64,000 bases of DNA from JBCCFK01 sp965262315 (GTDB lineage: Bacteria > Actinomycetota > Acidimicrobiia > Acidimicrobiales > UBA8592), in assembly GCA_965262315.1 (NCBI GenBank), contig CBDHFJ010000165.1, positions 1 through 64,000 on the forward strand. The letters are read 5' to 3'. The stretch's first letter is position 1; each line of letters starts with the position of its first letter. This document shows positions 45,583 through 54,093 of this stretch, in pieces. A program made the position numbers and the translations under genes. The notes beneath the pieces are model-generated. The model made no database searches, was not told the origin of the DNA, and saw only the letters and a list, made by a program, of their open reading frames with translations.

Positions 45583-45588
45583 ATGGTA
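45583..45588 (-). promoter_or_regulatory. -10 element TACCAT for ftsH
   Basis: TACCAT on the minus strand ends eight bases before the ATG at 45574 and decides it against the GTG two codons earlier. Confidence 0.5.
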
Positions 45589-45725
45589 GTGGGCCTCCGG
45601 CGGGTTGAATCACCAGGTGGACGTCGATCAACCACGGTCCCACGCCGCACATTCCCCGACCCGGTCGAGCGGCGACCGACTCGCGATCGCGGCCTGCTCG
45701 CCTTCGATGCCGACCGGGGGACCGG

Positions 45726-45731
45726 TACCAT
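45726..45731 (+). promoter_or_regulatory. -10 element TACCAT for the CPBP gene
   Basis: TACCAT ends seven bases before the GTG at 45739. Confidence 0.5.
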
Positions 45732-45738
45732 CCGCACC

Positions 45739-46623
45739 GTGAGCTCGCTTCCGCCACCCCCTCCGGCGCCGCCTGCCGGCGACCCGACGGAGCCGGGGCC
45801 ACCGCACGCGTCTCTGGACATCCCCGTTGCCGGCGAGCTCGGGCCCGCTGGTCCGCTGCCCGGCGATCCACGCCGGTGGGGGCTCTGGGAACCCGTCCTC
45901 GGCGTGCTCTTCGCCTTCACGCTGGCCACACTCGCGGTCTCGGTCGCCTTCGCGGCCACCGACTACGCCGAAGCCGACGACTTCCCGCTGTGGCTGACCT
46001 CCCTGGTCAACCTGCCCCTGCAGATCGGGCTCATCATCGCTGCGGTGGTGGCCACGCGCGTCAAGGGCCAGGGCGTCATCCGCGACCTCGCGGTGAGCAT
46101 GCGCTGGAGCGACATCCCGAAGGGCTTCGGGATGGGGTTCGTCCTCCAGGTCGGGCTGGGTCTCGGCATCACCGCGCCGTTGTTCTGGCTGCTCGACCGG
46201 GACGTCGAAGAGGCTGGGAACGTCGCGCGCGAGCTGACCGACCGGGCGTCGTCGCCGATCGCCGTCATCTCCCTGATCGTCACCGTGGCCATCATGGCCC
46301 CGATCAGCGAAGAGCTGTTCTACCGGGGCCTTCTGGTCGGCGCGTTCCGGAAGCGCCGCAACTTCCCGTGGCTCGAGCGAGTCCTGCCGTCGGCCATCCG
46401 CCCCGACACCACGTCGCACCGCTGGAACGTCTGGGTGGCGGCGCTGATGAACGGCCTGCTGTTCGCGGTCGTCCATCCGGACCCTTGGCTGTGGCCGGCG
46501 CTCGGTGTGCTCGGCGTGATCCTGGCCATCATGGTCGAGCGCACCGGGCGACTCGGCACGGCGATCTGGACCCATGTGGGGTTCAACACCGTGACCTTGT
46601 TGAACCTGCTGCTCCTGAACTGA
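45739..46623 (+). CDS. CPBP (CAAX-type) intramembrane metalloprotease
   Basis: A 294-residue membrane protein with about seven or eight helices after a Pro-rich cytoplasmic start. The CPBP motifs are in order: motif 1 PISEELFYRG (Glu-Glu...Arg), motif 2 with His in LLFAVVHPDPW and motif 3 THVGFNTV (His...Asn). These residues form the catalytic and metal site in the Abi/CAAX family. The start is GTG at 45739, fixed by promoter spacing. Bacterial members process prenylated or signal peptides or confer immunity to bacteriocins; which applies here is unknown. Confidence 0.9.
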   Translation: MSSLPPPPPAPPAGDPTEPGPPHASLDIPVAGELGPAGPLPGDPRRWGLWEPVLGVLFAFTLATLAVSVAFAATDYAEADDFPLWLTSLVNLPLQIGLIIAAVVATRVKGQGVIRDLAVSMRWSDIPKGFGMGFVLQVGLGLGITAPLFWLLDRDVEEAGNVARELTDRASSPIAVISLIVTVAIMAPISEELFYRGLLVGAFRKRRNFPWLERVLPSAIRPDTTSHRWNVWVAALMNGLLFAVVHPDPWLWPALGVLGVILAIMVERTGRLGTAIWTHVGFNTVTLLNLLLLN

Positions 46624-46675
46624 GTCGGGCGGGAAGTTCGCCTCCGATTGCCCCGGTGTTCACGGGCCCCTTGGC

Positions 46676-46681
46676 TACCGT
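46676..46681 (+). promoter_or_regulatory. -10 element TACCGT for the phosphomannomutase gene
   Basis: TACCGT ends seven bases before the ATG at 46689. Confidence 0.5.
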
Positions 46682-46688
46682 CGAGGTC

Positions 46689-48038
46689 ATGGGTGATCTC
46701 GACGCAATCTTCAAGGCCTACGACGTGCGTGGCACGTACCCCGACCAGATCGACGCCGACGTCGCTCGTCGGACAGGGGCCGCCTTCGTCGAGGTCATGC
46801 GGCGTGAGTCACCCGAGTTGACGAGCGTGGTCGTCGGCCAGGACATGCGGCCCTCGGGGGTCGAGCTGGTGGCGGCCTTCACCGACGGCGTGACGTCCCA
46901 GGGGGTCGACGTGGTGAGCCTCGGTCTGGCCTCCACGGACATGCTCTACTACGCAGCCGGTGTCCTCAACATGCCCGGTGCGGTGTTCACCGCCTCCCAC
47001 AACCCCGCGCAGTACAACGGCATCAAGATGTGCCGGGCCGGTGCCGCACCCATCGGTGAAGAGAGCGGGCTGGCCGACATCAAGCAGTTGGTGGTCGAGG
47101 GCGTGGCCGCATCGGAGCGGACCGGCTCGGTCAGCGAGCGCGACATGCTCGCCGACTTCGCGGCACACGTGCACTCGTTCATCGACCCCGCCAATCTGCG
47201 GCCGCTCAAGATCGTGGCCGACACGGCCAACGGCATGGGCGGGCTGGTGGTCCCGGCGGTGTTCGAAGACCTGCCCGTCGAGCTCGAGATCATGTACCCC
47301 GAACTCGACGGCACGTTCCCGAACCACCCGGCCGACCCCATCAACCCGGCCAACCTCGAGGACCTCCGCGCCCGGGTGCTCGAGACCGGCGCCGACGTCG
47401 GCCTCGCGTTCGATGGCGACGCCGACCGCGTCTTCCTCGTGGACGAGCAGGCCCAGCCGATCTCGGGATCGCTCACCACGGCCATCGTCGCCTCGGGCAT
47501 GCTCGACAAGCACGAAGGTGCCACCGTCATCCACAACCTCATCTGCTCGAAGGTGGTGCCCGAGATCGTCCGCGAGAAGGGCGGGACCCCGATCCGCAGC
47601 CGGGTGGGTCACTCCTACATCAAGCAGCTCATGGCCGAGGAGTCGGCGGTGTTCGCCGGTGAGCACTCGGGGCACTACTACTTCAAGGACAACTTCCGGG
47701 CCGACTCGGGCCTGATCGCGGCGCTGGTCATCCTGGAACAGCTCAGCCTGGCCGGCACTGCCCTGTCCGAGCTGTGCGCGCCCTTCCGGCGGTACTCGGC
47801 GTCGGGCGAGATCAACACCACCGTCGACGACCAGGCTGCGGTCATCGAACGGGTGTCGACGCACTTCTCCGACGCCGAACAGGACCGCCTCGACGGGTTG
47901 ACCGTCGACCAGGGCGACTGGTGGTTCAACCTCCGCGCCTCCAACACCGAACCGCTCCTGCGGCTCAACCTCGAGGCCCGCACCGACGACGATGTCGTGG
48001 CCCGCGTGGCCGAGGTGCAGGCCGTCATGGCCTCTTGA
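46689..48038 (+). CDS. manB: Phosphomannomutase/phosphoglucomutase
   Basis: Interconverts hexose-6-phosphate and hexose-1-phosphate, supplying mannose-1-phosphate for GDP-mannose. The four domains of the alpha-D-phosphohexomutase family are visible: FKAYDVRGTYP, the phosphoserine loop TASHNPAQYNGIK, the metal loop AFDGDADRVFL, the sugar loop GEHSGHYYFKD and the phosphate loop ASNTEPLLRLN. The 449-residue length is normal. The product could feed gmd at 35915. The assignment to mannose over glucose rests on the typical GEHSGHYYF signature. Confidence 0.94.
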   Translation: MGDLDAIFKAYDVRGTYPDQIDADVARRTGAAFVEVMRRESPELTSVVVGQDMRPSGVELVAAFTDGVTSQGVDVVSLGLASTDMLYYAAGVLNMPGAVFTASHNPAQYNGIKMCRAGAAPIGEESGLADIKQLVVEGVAASERTGSVSERDMLADFAAHVHSFIDPANLRPLKIVADTANGMGGLVVPAVFEDLPVELEIMYPELDGTFPNHPADPINPANLEDLRARVLETGADVGLAFDGDADRVFLVDEQAQPISGSLTTAIVASGMLDKHEGATVIHNLICSKVVPEIVREKGGTPIRSRVGHSYIKQLMAEESAVFAGEHSGHYYFKDNFRADSGLIAALVILEQLSLAGTALSELCAPFRRYSASGEINTTVDDQAAVIERVSTHFSDAEQDRLDGLTVDQGDWWFNLRASNTEPLLRLNLEARTDDDVVARVAEVQAVMAS

Positions 48039-48055
48039 TCGAGCCGCGGCGGCGC

Positions 48056-48061
48056 TAGCAT
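48056..48061 (+). promoter_or_regulatory. -10 element TAGCAT for the Trm112-like gene
   Basis: TAGCAT ends seven bases before the ATG at 48069. Confidence 0.5.
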
Positions 48062-48068
48062 CCGGTCC

Positions 48069-48299
48069 ATGGCACTCGACGCGACCCTGCTCGGCATCCT
48101 GGCTTGTCCCGAGGACAAGGGCCCGCTCCTCTACTTCGAGGACGAGGCCGTGCTCTACAACCCGCGGCTCAAGCGCACGTACCGTATCGACGACGAGATC
48201 CCCGTGATGCTCATCGACGAGGCCACCGACGTCGACGACGCAGAGCACCAGCGGCTGGTTGCGAAGGCCGAGGCCGAGGCCATCACGCCGACGTTCTGA
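48069..48299 (+). CDS. Trm112/UPF0434-like small protein without zinc cysteines
   Basis: A 76-residue protein of the Trm112p-like fold. The family start LGILACPEDKGPLLYF keeps only one of the usual Cys pair (normally CPxCKG), and the second pair is replaced by YNPRLKRTYRI. The final DEIPVMLIDEA motif is strongly kept. Eukaryotic Trm112 activates methyltransferases; bacterial members are poorly understood and many lost zinc. It follows the mutase gene, which it often does in related actinobacteria (from memory). Confidence 0.8.
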   Translation: MALDATLLGILACPEDKGPLLYFEDEAVLYNPRLKRTYRIDDEIPVMLIDEATDVDDAEHQRLVAKAEAEAITPTF

Positions 48300-48441
48300 C
48301 ACGTCGACCGGCGGCTGCAAGGCCGGTCGGCGCTCACGGGTGGAACGCCGGTCGCAGCGTCGGACAGCGGCCTGGGGCACATGACCCAGTGGAACGGTTC
48401 GGGCGACTCAACATCGGATCTCCAATGCCGATGGTTCCGCC

Positions 48442-49035
48442 ATGGCGATCACGATGGCCTCCAACCTGGGACTGGTGCCGCGCAAGCGGCTCGGAGCGCT
48501 CCTCGCCGAGCGACGCGAGCTCTATGGGTACACCGTTGCCGACATGGCACGGCGATCCATGGGCCGCTTCACCGAATCCGACCTCGATTCGATCGAGTCG
48601 GGTGTCGTGTCCCTGGACGACGTGGCGATCGAGGCGCTCAGCCTGCTCTACGAGTTCAACTCCACGCCCCCGACCCAGCAGCGCTCCAGGCTGATCATCG
48701 CGGACGACGAGGACTTCCCCCTGCCGATGGGGCCGGAGTCCTTCACCGACGACGTGATCGACTCGGTGCTGCAGCGCTACACGGCGCTCCTCTATCTGCT
48801 GCGCAACGCGCCGGTGGGGGAGCCGCTGGCGCTGCGCGGTGATGACGTGGTGATGCTCGCTTCGGCGTTCAACCGCACCGAGGACGACATCGCCGAGCGA
48901 CTCACTCGGCTCATGGACGAGGACACTGAGATCCTCGGCGAACTCGCGGAGCGCATGCGGCGGCGCCTGGTGGTGCCGGCGGCAGGACTTCTGGTCGGAC
49001 CGACCCCTGCCGGCATGCTCGTGCTGGTGAAGTGA
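48442..49035 (+). CDS. Membrane-anchored HTH protein, paralogue of the next gene
   Basis: A 197-residue protein. An HTH-like helix set is predicted in residues 15-65 (RKRLGALLAERRELYGYTVADMARRS...), followed by a middle region of about 100 residues and one membrane helix near the C-terminus (LVVPAAGLLVGPTPAGMLVLV), so the DNA-binding part would face the cytoplasm. It is clearly similar along its length to the first 195 residues of the downstream protein: RLGALL, ALLYLLRN, PLALRGDD and RLVVPAAG recur at matching positions. The GTGA overlap couples the two. It has no SD that decides between ATG 48442 and 48454. Confidence 0.7.
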   Translation: MAITMASNLGLVPRKRLGALLAERRELYGYTVADMARRSMGRFTESDLDSIESGVVSLDDVAIEALSLLYEFNSTPPTQQRSRLIIADDEDFPLPMGPESFTDDVIDSVLQRYTALLYLLRNAPVGEPLALRGDDVVMLASAFNRTEDDIAERLTRLMDEDTEILGELAERMRRRLVVPAAGLLVGPTPAGMLVLVK

Positions 49036-50225
49036 GCCAGGACGCGTCGCTCGTTCCCCCGGCACGGCTCGGGGCATTGCTCACCGACCATCGGACCCGT
49101 CGCGGTCTGACGGTCGACGAGATCGTCACCGTCGCCGACATTCCCTTCTCGGCCGACGAGCTCCGGCGTATCGAGCAGGGCCAGGTCGGTCTCACCGATG
49201 ACCAGGTCCATCGCCTGATGGCCGCCTACCGCGCGTACAGCGGGCCGGTGGTGCCCGAGCGTTCCGAGCTCGTCGTCGACATGGACCACGGCGCACTCTT
49301 CGCCGGTCAGAAGACACGCCTGCTCCCGGCCGAGGCCACCTTCGACGACATCCTCGGCCGCTACCTCTCCCTGCTCTATCTCATGCGGGGGCTCGAACCC
49401 GGGCGGAAGCTGGCCTTGCGAGGCGACGATCTCGAGGTCCTGTCCGGCGCCCTCGAACGAAACATCGCCGAGATCGAGGGTCGGCTGTTCGACCTCATGC
49501 TCCCGGGCCAGGTCGGTCCCTGGTATCGGCGCGTCCGACACCGGCTGGCCATCCCGGCAGCAGGCATCATGGTCGGGCTCACGACCGTGGGCAGCCTGGT
49601 GTTCGTGCAGTTCCCCAAGGGCCAACGCGCCGACGTCGGCGGCGAGGCCGAGGCGGCTGCGGTCGGGGTCGGGGGTGCCGAGGTCGCGTTGGCGTCCAAC
49701 GTCACCATCGGCAACGCGGAACTGGCGCCGGCCGTGGCCATCGCCCGGCCGGACGTCGATGCCACGCCCTCGACCTACTCGCCGGGGGACCCGGTGTCGG
49801 TCGGGACCGCCGCGGAGGCGTTGATCGACTACGACTATCACCGCGTCCTCGACGGTTGGACCATCGAGTACCTCGGGCCGCGTGACGGCTACCGCGGCAA
49901 CACCAACACCGTGTCGCGGACCATCAGCATCTTCGTCGGTCAGCACGACACGCCGCAGCTGGTGGCAGAGGTGATCGCACACGAGGTGGGCCACGCCATC
50001 GACGTGATGTATCTCGACGACGACACCCGGATCGAGTGGATGGCCATGCGGGGCATCGACGAGGGATGGTGGCCCCACAGCGGCGCCAGCGACTTCCACG
50101 TCGGCGCCGGGGACTACGCCGAGGCGGTTGCCGCCGTCCTGGTCTCGTCGCCGAGCGACAGCGAACACGGCGGATTCTCCGCCGACGAGCTCGAGTTCGT
50201 CGCCGCAACCCTTCCCGCCAGCTGA
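49032..50225 (+). CDS. HTH-membrane-metallopeptidase fusion protein
   Basis: A 397-residue protein. Residues 1-195 are a duplicate of the upstream protein: HTH-like region (about 11-65), conserved block (LALRGDDLEVLSGAL) and one membrane helix (174-193). An Ala/Gly linker follows, then an extracytoplasmic domain (about 265-397) with the zinc motif His317-Glu-Val-Gly-His321 (VIAHEVGHAIDV) and a possible third ligand Glu364 in DYAEAV. The fusion of a DNA-binding-like start to an outside peptidase in one chain is unusual. A surface protease that signals inward, or an anchored peptidase without DNA binding, are both possible. Confidence 0.72.
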   Translation: MSQDASLVPPARLGALLTDHRTRRGLTVDEIVTVADIPFSADELRRIEQGQVGLTDDQVHRLMAAYRAYSGPVVPERSELVVDMDHGALFAGQKTRLLPAEATFDDILGRYLSLLYLMRGLEPGRKLALRGDDLEVLSGALERNIAEIEGRLFDLMLPGQVGPWYRRVRHRLAIPAAGIMVGLTTVGSLVFVQFPKGQRADVGGEAEAAAVGVGGAEVALASNVTIGNAELAPAVAIARPDVDATPSTYSPGDPVSVGTAAEALIDYDYHRVLDGWTIEYLGPRDGYRGNTNTVSRTISIFVGQHDTPQLVAEVIAHEVGHAIDVMYLDDDTRIEWMAMRGIDEGWWPHSGASDFHVGAGDYAEAVAAVLVSSPSDSEHGGFSADELEFVAATLPAS

Positions 50226-50280
50226 GGACGAGCGCTCCTCGGCCCCGCCCACCCACCACCGGCGCAACGCGGCCCCCGGA

Positions 50281-50286
50281 TAGACT
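50281..50286 (+). promoter_or_regulatory. -10 element TAGACT for ahcY
   Basis: TAGACT lies 94 bases before the start, so the leader is about 80 bases long. It holds a strong GGAGG directly upstream of the ATG; no known riboswitch core was found. Confidence 0.4.
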
Positions 50287-50374
50287 CGGGGCCCTGCAGG
50301 GCTGCTCGAGCTCGGGTCAGACGGCCCCAGCCCTCCGCTTGCACCAGCAATTCTTCCAACGGAGGTAATCAGCC

Positions 50375-51814
<1,440 letters not shown>

Positions 51815-51846
51815 CTCCTCGGTTCGGCTCGTCCTGACGAGGGCTC

Positions 51847-51868
51847 GTCGGCGGTTTCGGCCGCCGAC
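51847..51868 (+). terminator. ahcY terminator hairpin
   Basis: GTCGGCGG and CCGCCGAC pair perfectly around a TTTCGG loop, 33 bases after the ahcY stop. Confidence 0.65.
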
Positions 51869-51996
51869 TGTGGTCTCGACACCGCTCGGGCCACACGTCG
51901 CCGAACGGTGTCGGCGGACCGTCCCTCAGCGCCGCGGCGGCTTCGCCGCGACCGGGCTGTCCGCCGACCTGTGTCCGGGTTTCTCTGCTCGGCTCG

Positions 51997-52088
51997 GCCT
52001 GACGGCGGCTGCCTTTGTCGATCGACCGGCGAAGCCGGATCGATCGAAGGTGGGGCCCGGCCCCACACCCCGTTCCGCCGGAGGCGCC
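51997..52088 (+). repeat. Dispersed intergenic repeat, copy 1
   Basis: Matches 62294-62384. The last 39 bases (52050-52088) differ from 62346-62384 at two positions. They contain two hairpins, GTGGGGCC/GGCCCCAC and the palindromic CTCCGCCGGAG-like part. The first half is more diverged. Confidence 0.65.
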
Positions 52089-52136
52089 CCTCATCGCGGG
52101 CGCCTCCTGCGCGTTCCCGGCGGGCGCTAGGTACAG

Positions 52137-52589
52137 CTAGGCGCCGGGCTTGAAGATCATCAGGTAGAGCATCACCAGGAGCAAGAGGGTGAGGATGCCG
52201 CCGCCCATCTGGGCCTTCTGCTCGGCCGAGTCGTCGCCGGCGGCCCAGGCCTTCTCGGCGGGGATCTGGATGGCATGGAGGACGCCGTTCATGGCCACCC
52301 AGACCAGGATCGACGCGATGAGCCAGCCGTCACCGAGGCTGTAGACGGGGTCGGACATCCCGGCCACCCCGAAACCGAGCAGGCCGGCAAGGATCAGGGC
52401 GATGCTGTAGATGCGCTGGCTGTTCTGCGCGATGTAGCCGAGGACCCTTCCCTGCTCGCTGGTCATGGCCTTCGTCTGGGTCGACAGCACGGGGTGCACG
52501 AATGCGGGCGCGAACGCCGCCATCGCGAAGAGGATGTGCAGGAAGAGCATGATGTTGTAGCCGGTGTCACCGGGTGCAGCGAGGATCAT
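52137..52589 (-). CDS. Four-helix membrane protein, DUF-like
   Basis: A 150-residue protein with four membrane helices: helix 1 in YNIMLFLHILFAMAAFAP, helix 2 near YSIALILAGLLGFG, helix 3 in ASILVWVAMNGVLHAI and helix 4 at the C-terminus. His residues in the first and third helices recall small heme- or copper-binding membrane families, but the family is not recognised. The ATG at 52589 is fixed by TAGTGT eight bases upstream. It diverges from comF across a 69-base region. Confidence 0.72.
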   Translation of the reverse strand: MILAAPGDTGYNIMLFLHILFAMAAFAPAFVHPVLSTQTKAMTSEQGRVLGYIAQNSQRIYSIALILAGLLGFGVAGMSDPVYSLGDGWLIASILVWVAMNGVLHAIQIPAEKAWAAGDDSAEQKAQMGGGILTLLLLVMLYLMIFKPGA

Positions 52590-52597
52590 GGCCGCGC

Positions 52598-52603
52598 ACA
52601 CTA
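52598..52603 (-). promoter_or_regulatory. -10 element TAGTGT for the membrane-protein gene
   Basis: TAGTGT on the minus strand ends eight bases before the ATG at 52589. Confidence 0.5.
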
Positions 52604-52646
52604 GCGGTCCGGATGGCAGGCGGGCGATCCTGTCGGCGCGGCGTCC

Positions 52647-52652
52647 TACGGT
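52647..52652 (+). promoter_or_regulatory. -10 element TACGGT for comF
   Basis: TACGGT ends six bases before the GTG at 52659. Confidence 0.5.
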
Positions 52653-52658
52653 GGCGAT

Positions 52659-53264
52659 GTGGCCTTGTCGGATCTCTTCCTGCCCACCCGCTGCGTCGGC
52701 TGCGGGCGCCAGGGTGCGTCGCCGTGCGAGGCCTGCCTGGCGTCGTTGCACCCCGCACGCCTGGTTCGCATCGGCGCCGAGACCGTCGTGGCCGCGACGG
52801 TGTACGACGAGCTGTCCCGGGCGTTCGTGGTCGACCTGAAGACCCGGGGGCGCCGGAGCTCGGTGGCCTGGATCGCGGCCGCGGTCGCCGGGACGGTCCG
52901 CTGGGCCGCGGTGGACGCCGACGTGATCACGTGGGTACCGGCCTCCCACGAAGGGCGGCGCCGGCGAGGGTTCGACCAGGGCCACCTGTTGGCTCGGGCG
53001 GTCGGACGTGAGCTCGGGTTGCCGGCGGCACGGCTGCTCGCCCGTCGCCGCGGTGGACGCCAGGTCGGTGGCGATCGGGTCGAGCGTCTCGCGGGCGCCG
53101 CCGGCGTTCGGGTCGCATCGCGAGCGGGCATGCTCGCGGGGGCGCGCGTCCTGGTGGTCGACGATGTGGTGACCACCGGCGCGTCCATGCGCGCCGCCAT
53201 GCGGGCTTTGTCGGAGGCCGGGGCGTCGGCCACACCCGGAGCCGCGTTCGCGCACAAGGAGTGA
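52659..53264 (+). CDS. comF: ComF-family phosphoribosyltransferase-like protein
   Basis: A 201-residue protein of the ComF type, needed for DNA uptake in competent bacteria, although many non-competent species have it. An N-terminal zinc finger (CVGCGRQGASPCEAC) is followed by the PRT fold: VITWVPASHEGRRRRGFDQ and the PRPP loop VLVVDDVVTTGASM. The GTG start is placed by the TACGGT element. It is divergent from a small membrane protein and 165 bases from hpf. No other competence gene is nearby. Confidence 0.9.
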   Translation: MALSDLFLPTRCVGCGRQGASPCEACLASLHPARLVRIGAETVVAATVYDELSRAFVVDLKTRGRRSSVAWIAAAVAGTVRWAAVDADVITWVPASHEGRRRRGFDQGHLLARAVGRELGLPAARLLARRRGGRQVGGDRVERLAGAAGVRVASRAGMLAGARVLVVDDVVTTGASMRAAMRALSEAGASATPGAAFAHKE

Positions 53265-53365
53265 TCGGCGACGGCGCATCGACCGATCGGGACCGGACGG
53301 TGTCCGGCCCCGGTTGGCCGCCAAGTGGACACCAATTGACTGTCAAGTGACCAAAGGCCCTTCCC

Positions 53366-53381
53366 TGTGACGCAGGTCACC
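53366..53381. promoter_or_regulatory. CRP/FNR-type operator upstream of hpf
   Basis: TGTGACGCAGGTCACC matches the TGTGA-N6-TCACA pattern at nine of ten defined positions. It lies four bases before the TATGGT -10 element, so it would overlap the RNA polymerase site and more likely represses than activates. The actinobacterial CRP family uses this pattern; the regulator itself is not in the window. Confidence 0.6.
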
Positions 53382-53384
53382 CTC

Positions 53385-53390
53385 TATGGT
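53385..53390 (+). promoter_or_regulatory. -10 element TATGGT for hpf
   Basis: TATGGT is 40 bases before the GTG start, giving a leader of about 33 bases with GGAGG; no clear -35 is seen. Confidence 0.45.
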
Positions 53391-53429
53391 TGGGTCACGA
53401 CAACCGAAGAGCCCTGGAGGTAACTGCCC

Positions 53430-53978
53430 GTGAATGTCACGATCAGCAGCCGTGGAGTGCGAGTGACCCCTCATCTGGAGGAGCAGGTCCTGGCCAAGGT
53501 CAACCGGCTGGAGCGGCTCTTGTACGGGCTCGATCGGGCAGAGGTCCACTTGTCGGAGGAACGAAACCCTCGGATACACGACAAAGACGTGTGTGAGATC
53601 CACGTCGAGGGCAAGGGCCGCAGCATCCACTGCAAGGCGTCCGGGCCCGATGAGCTGACCGCAGTCGAGCGGTCCATCCACAAGGTCGAGCGCGGCCTGC
53701 GCAAGTTGAAGACCAAGGAAGTGAATCGGCACCACCACACCGGTGGGCGTCACGACAAGCATCAGGAGGCAGCCCCGATCGTGGTCCCCGAAACCGCCGA
53801 CATCGAATTCGTTCGCCAGAAGCAGATCGTCAGCGATCCGATGACACCGGCCGAGGCCGTGCAGCAGATGGAGCTCATCGGTCACGACTTCTTCCTGTTC
53901 ACCAACGCCGAGAACGGCCAGTCCTCGGTGGTCTACAAGCGCCGGGCCGGCAGTTACGGACTGCTCGAACAGAACTAG
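53430..53978 (+). CDS. hpf: Long-form ribosome hibernation promoting factor
   Basis: Binds the 30S subunit and pairs ribosomes into inactive 100S dimers when growth slows. The 182 residues contain the N-terminal HPF domain (VTISSRGVRVTPHLEEQV, EIHVEGKGRSIHC, DELTAVERSIHKVERGLRK), a basic His/Lys linker and the C-terminal dimer domain (VRQKQIVSDPMTPAEAVQQM, FFLFTNAENGQSSVVYKRR). GTG start with GGAGG 12 bases upstream. A CRP-like site precedes it, a sensible control for a stress protein. A strong hairpin ends it. Confidence 0.96.
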   Translation: MNVTISSRGVRVTPHLEEQVLAKVNRLERLLYGLDRAEVHLSEERNPRIHDKDVCEIHVEGKGRSIHCKASGPDELTAVERSIHKVERGLRKLKTKEVNRHHHTGGRHDKHQEAAPIVVPETADIEFVRQKQIVSDPMTPAEAVQQMELIGHDFFLFTNAENGQSSVVYKRRAGSYGLLEQN

Positions 53979-54016
53979 CGCCGGACCGGCGTCGCCGGCG
54001 CCACCGACCGCACGTC

Positions 54017-54044
54017 AGGGGCCGCAGCTGCAGCTGCGGCCCCT
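54017..54044 (+). terminator. 28-bp perfect palindrome terminating hpf
   Basis: AGGGGCCGCAGCTG is followed directly by its exact complement, giving a 28-base perfect palindrome 38 bases after the hpf stop. As RNA it folds into a strong stem. No T-tract follows. Confidence 0.7.
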
Positions 54045-54078
54045 CGTCGTGTGCCGATGTTGCGCGGACCCGCCTCGG

Positions 54079-54084
54079 TAGGCT
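54079..54084 (+). promoter_or_regulatory. -10 element TAGGCT for secA
   Basis: TAGGCT ends nine bases before the ATG at 54094. Confidence 0.5.
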
Positions 54085-54093
54085 TGAGGGTCC

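Larger units (their letters stand above)
51815..52136. other. 322-bp hairpin-rich intergenic region after ahcY
   Basis: No supported gene. It contains in order a terminator hairpin (51847-51868), a CGCGGCG/CGCCGCG hairpin near 51950, a GATCGA/TCGATC inverted repeat (52023-52046), the 39-bp dispersed repeat (52050-52088) and a GAGGCGCCC/GGGCGCCTC hairpin (52081-52106). All candidate ORFs across it are high-GC shadows. Confidence 0.7.

Noticed and set aside
50287..50374. SAH riboswitch in the ahcY leader
   Set aside because: The leader has the right size and context, but the conserved SAH riboswitch core sequence is not found.
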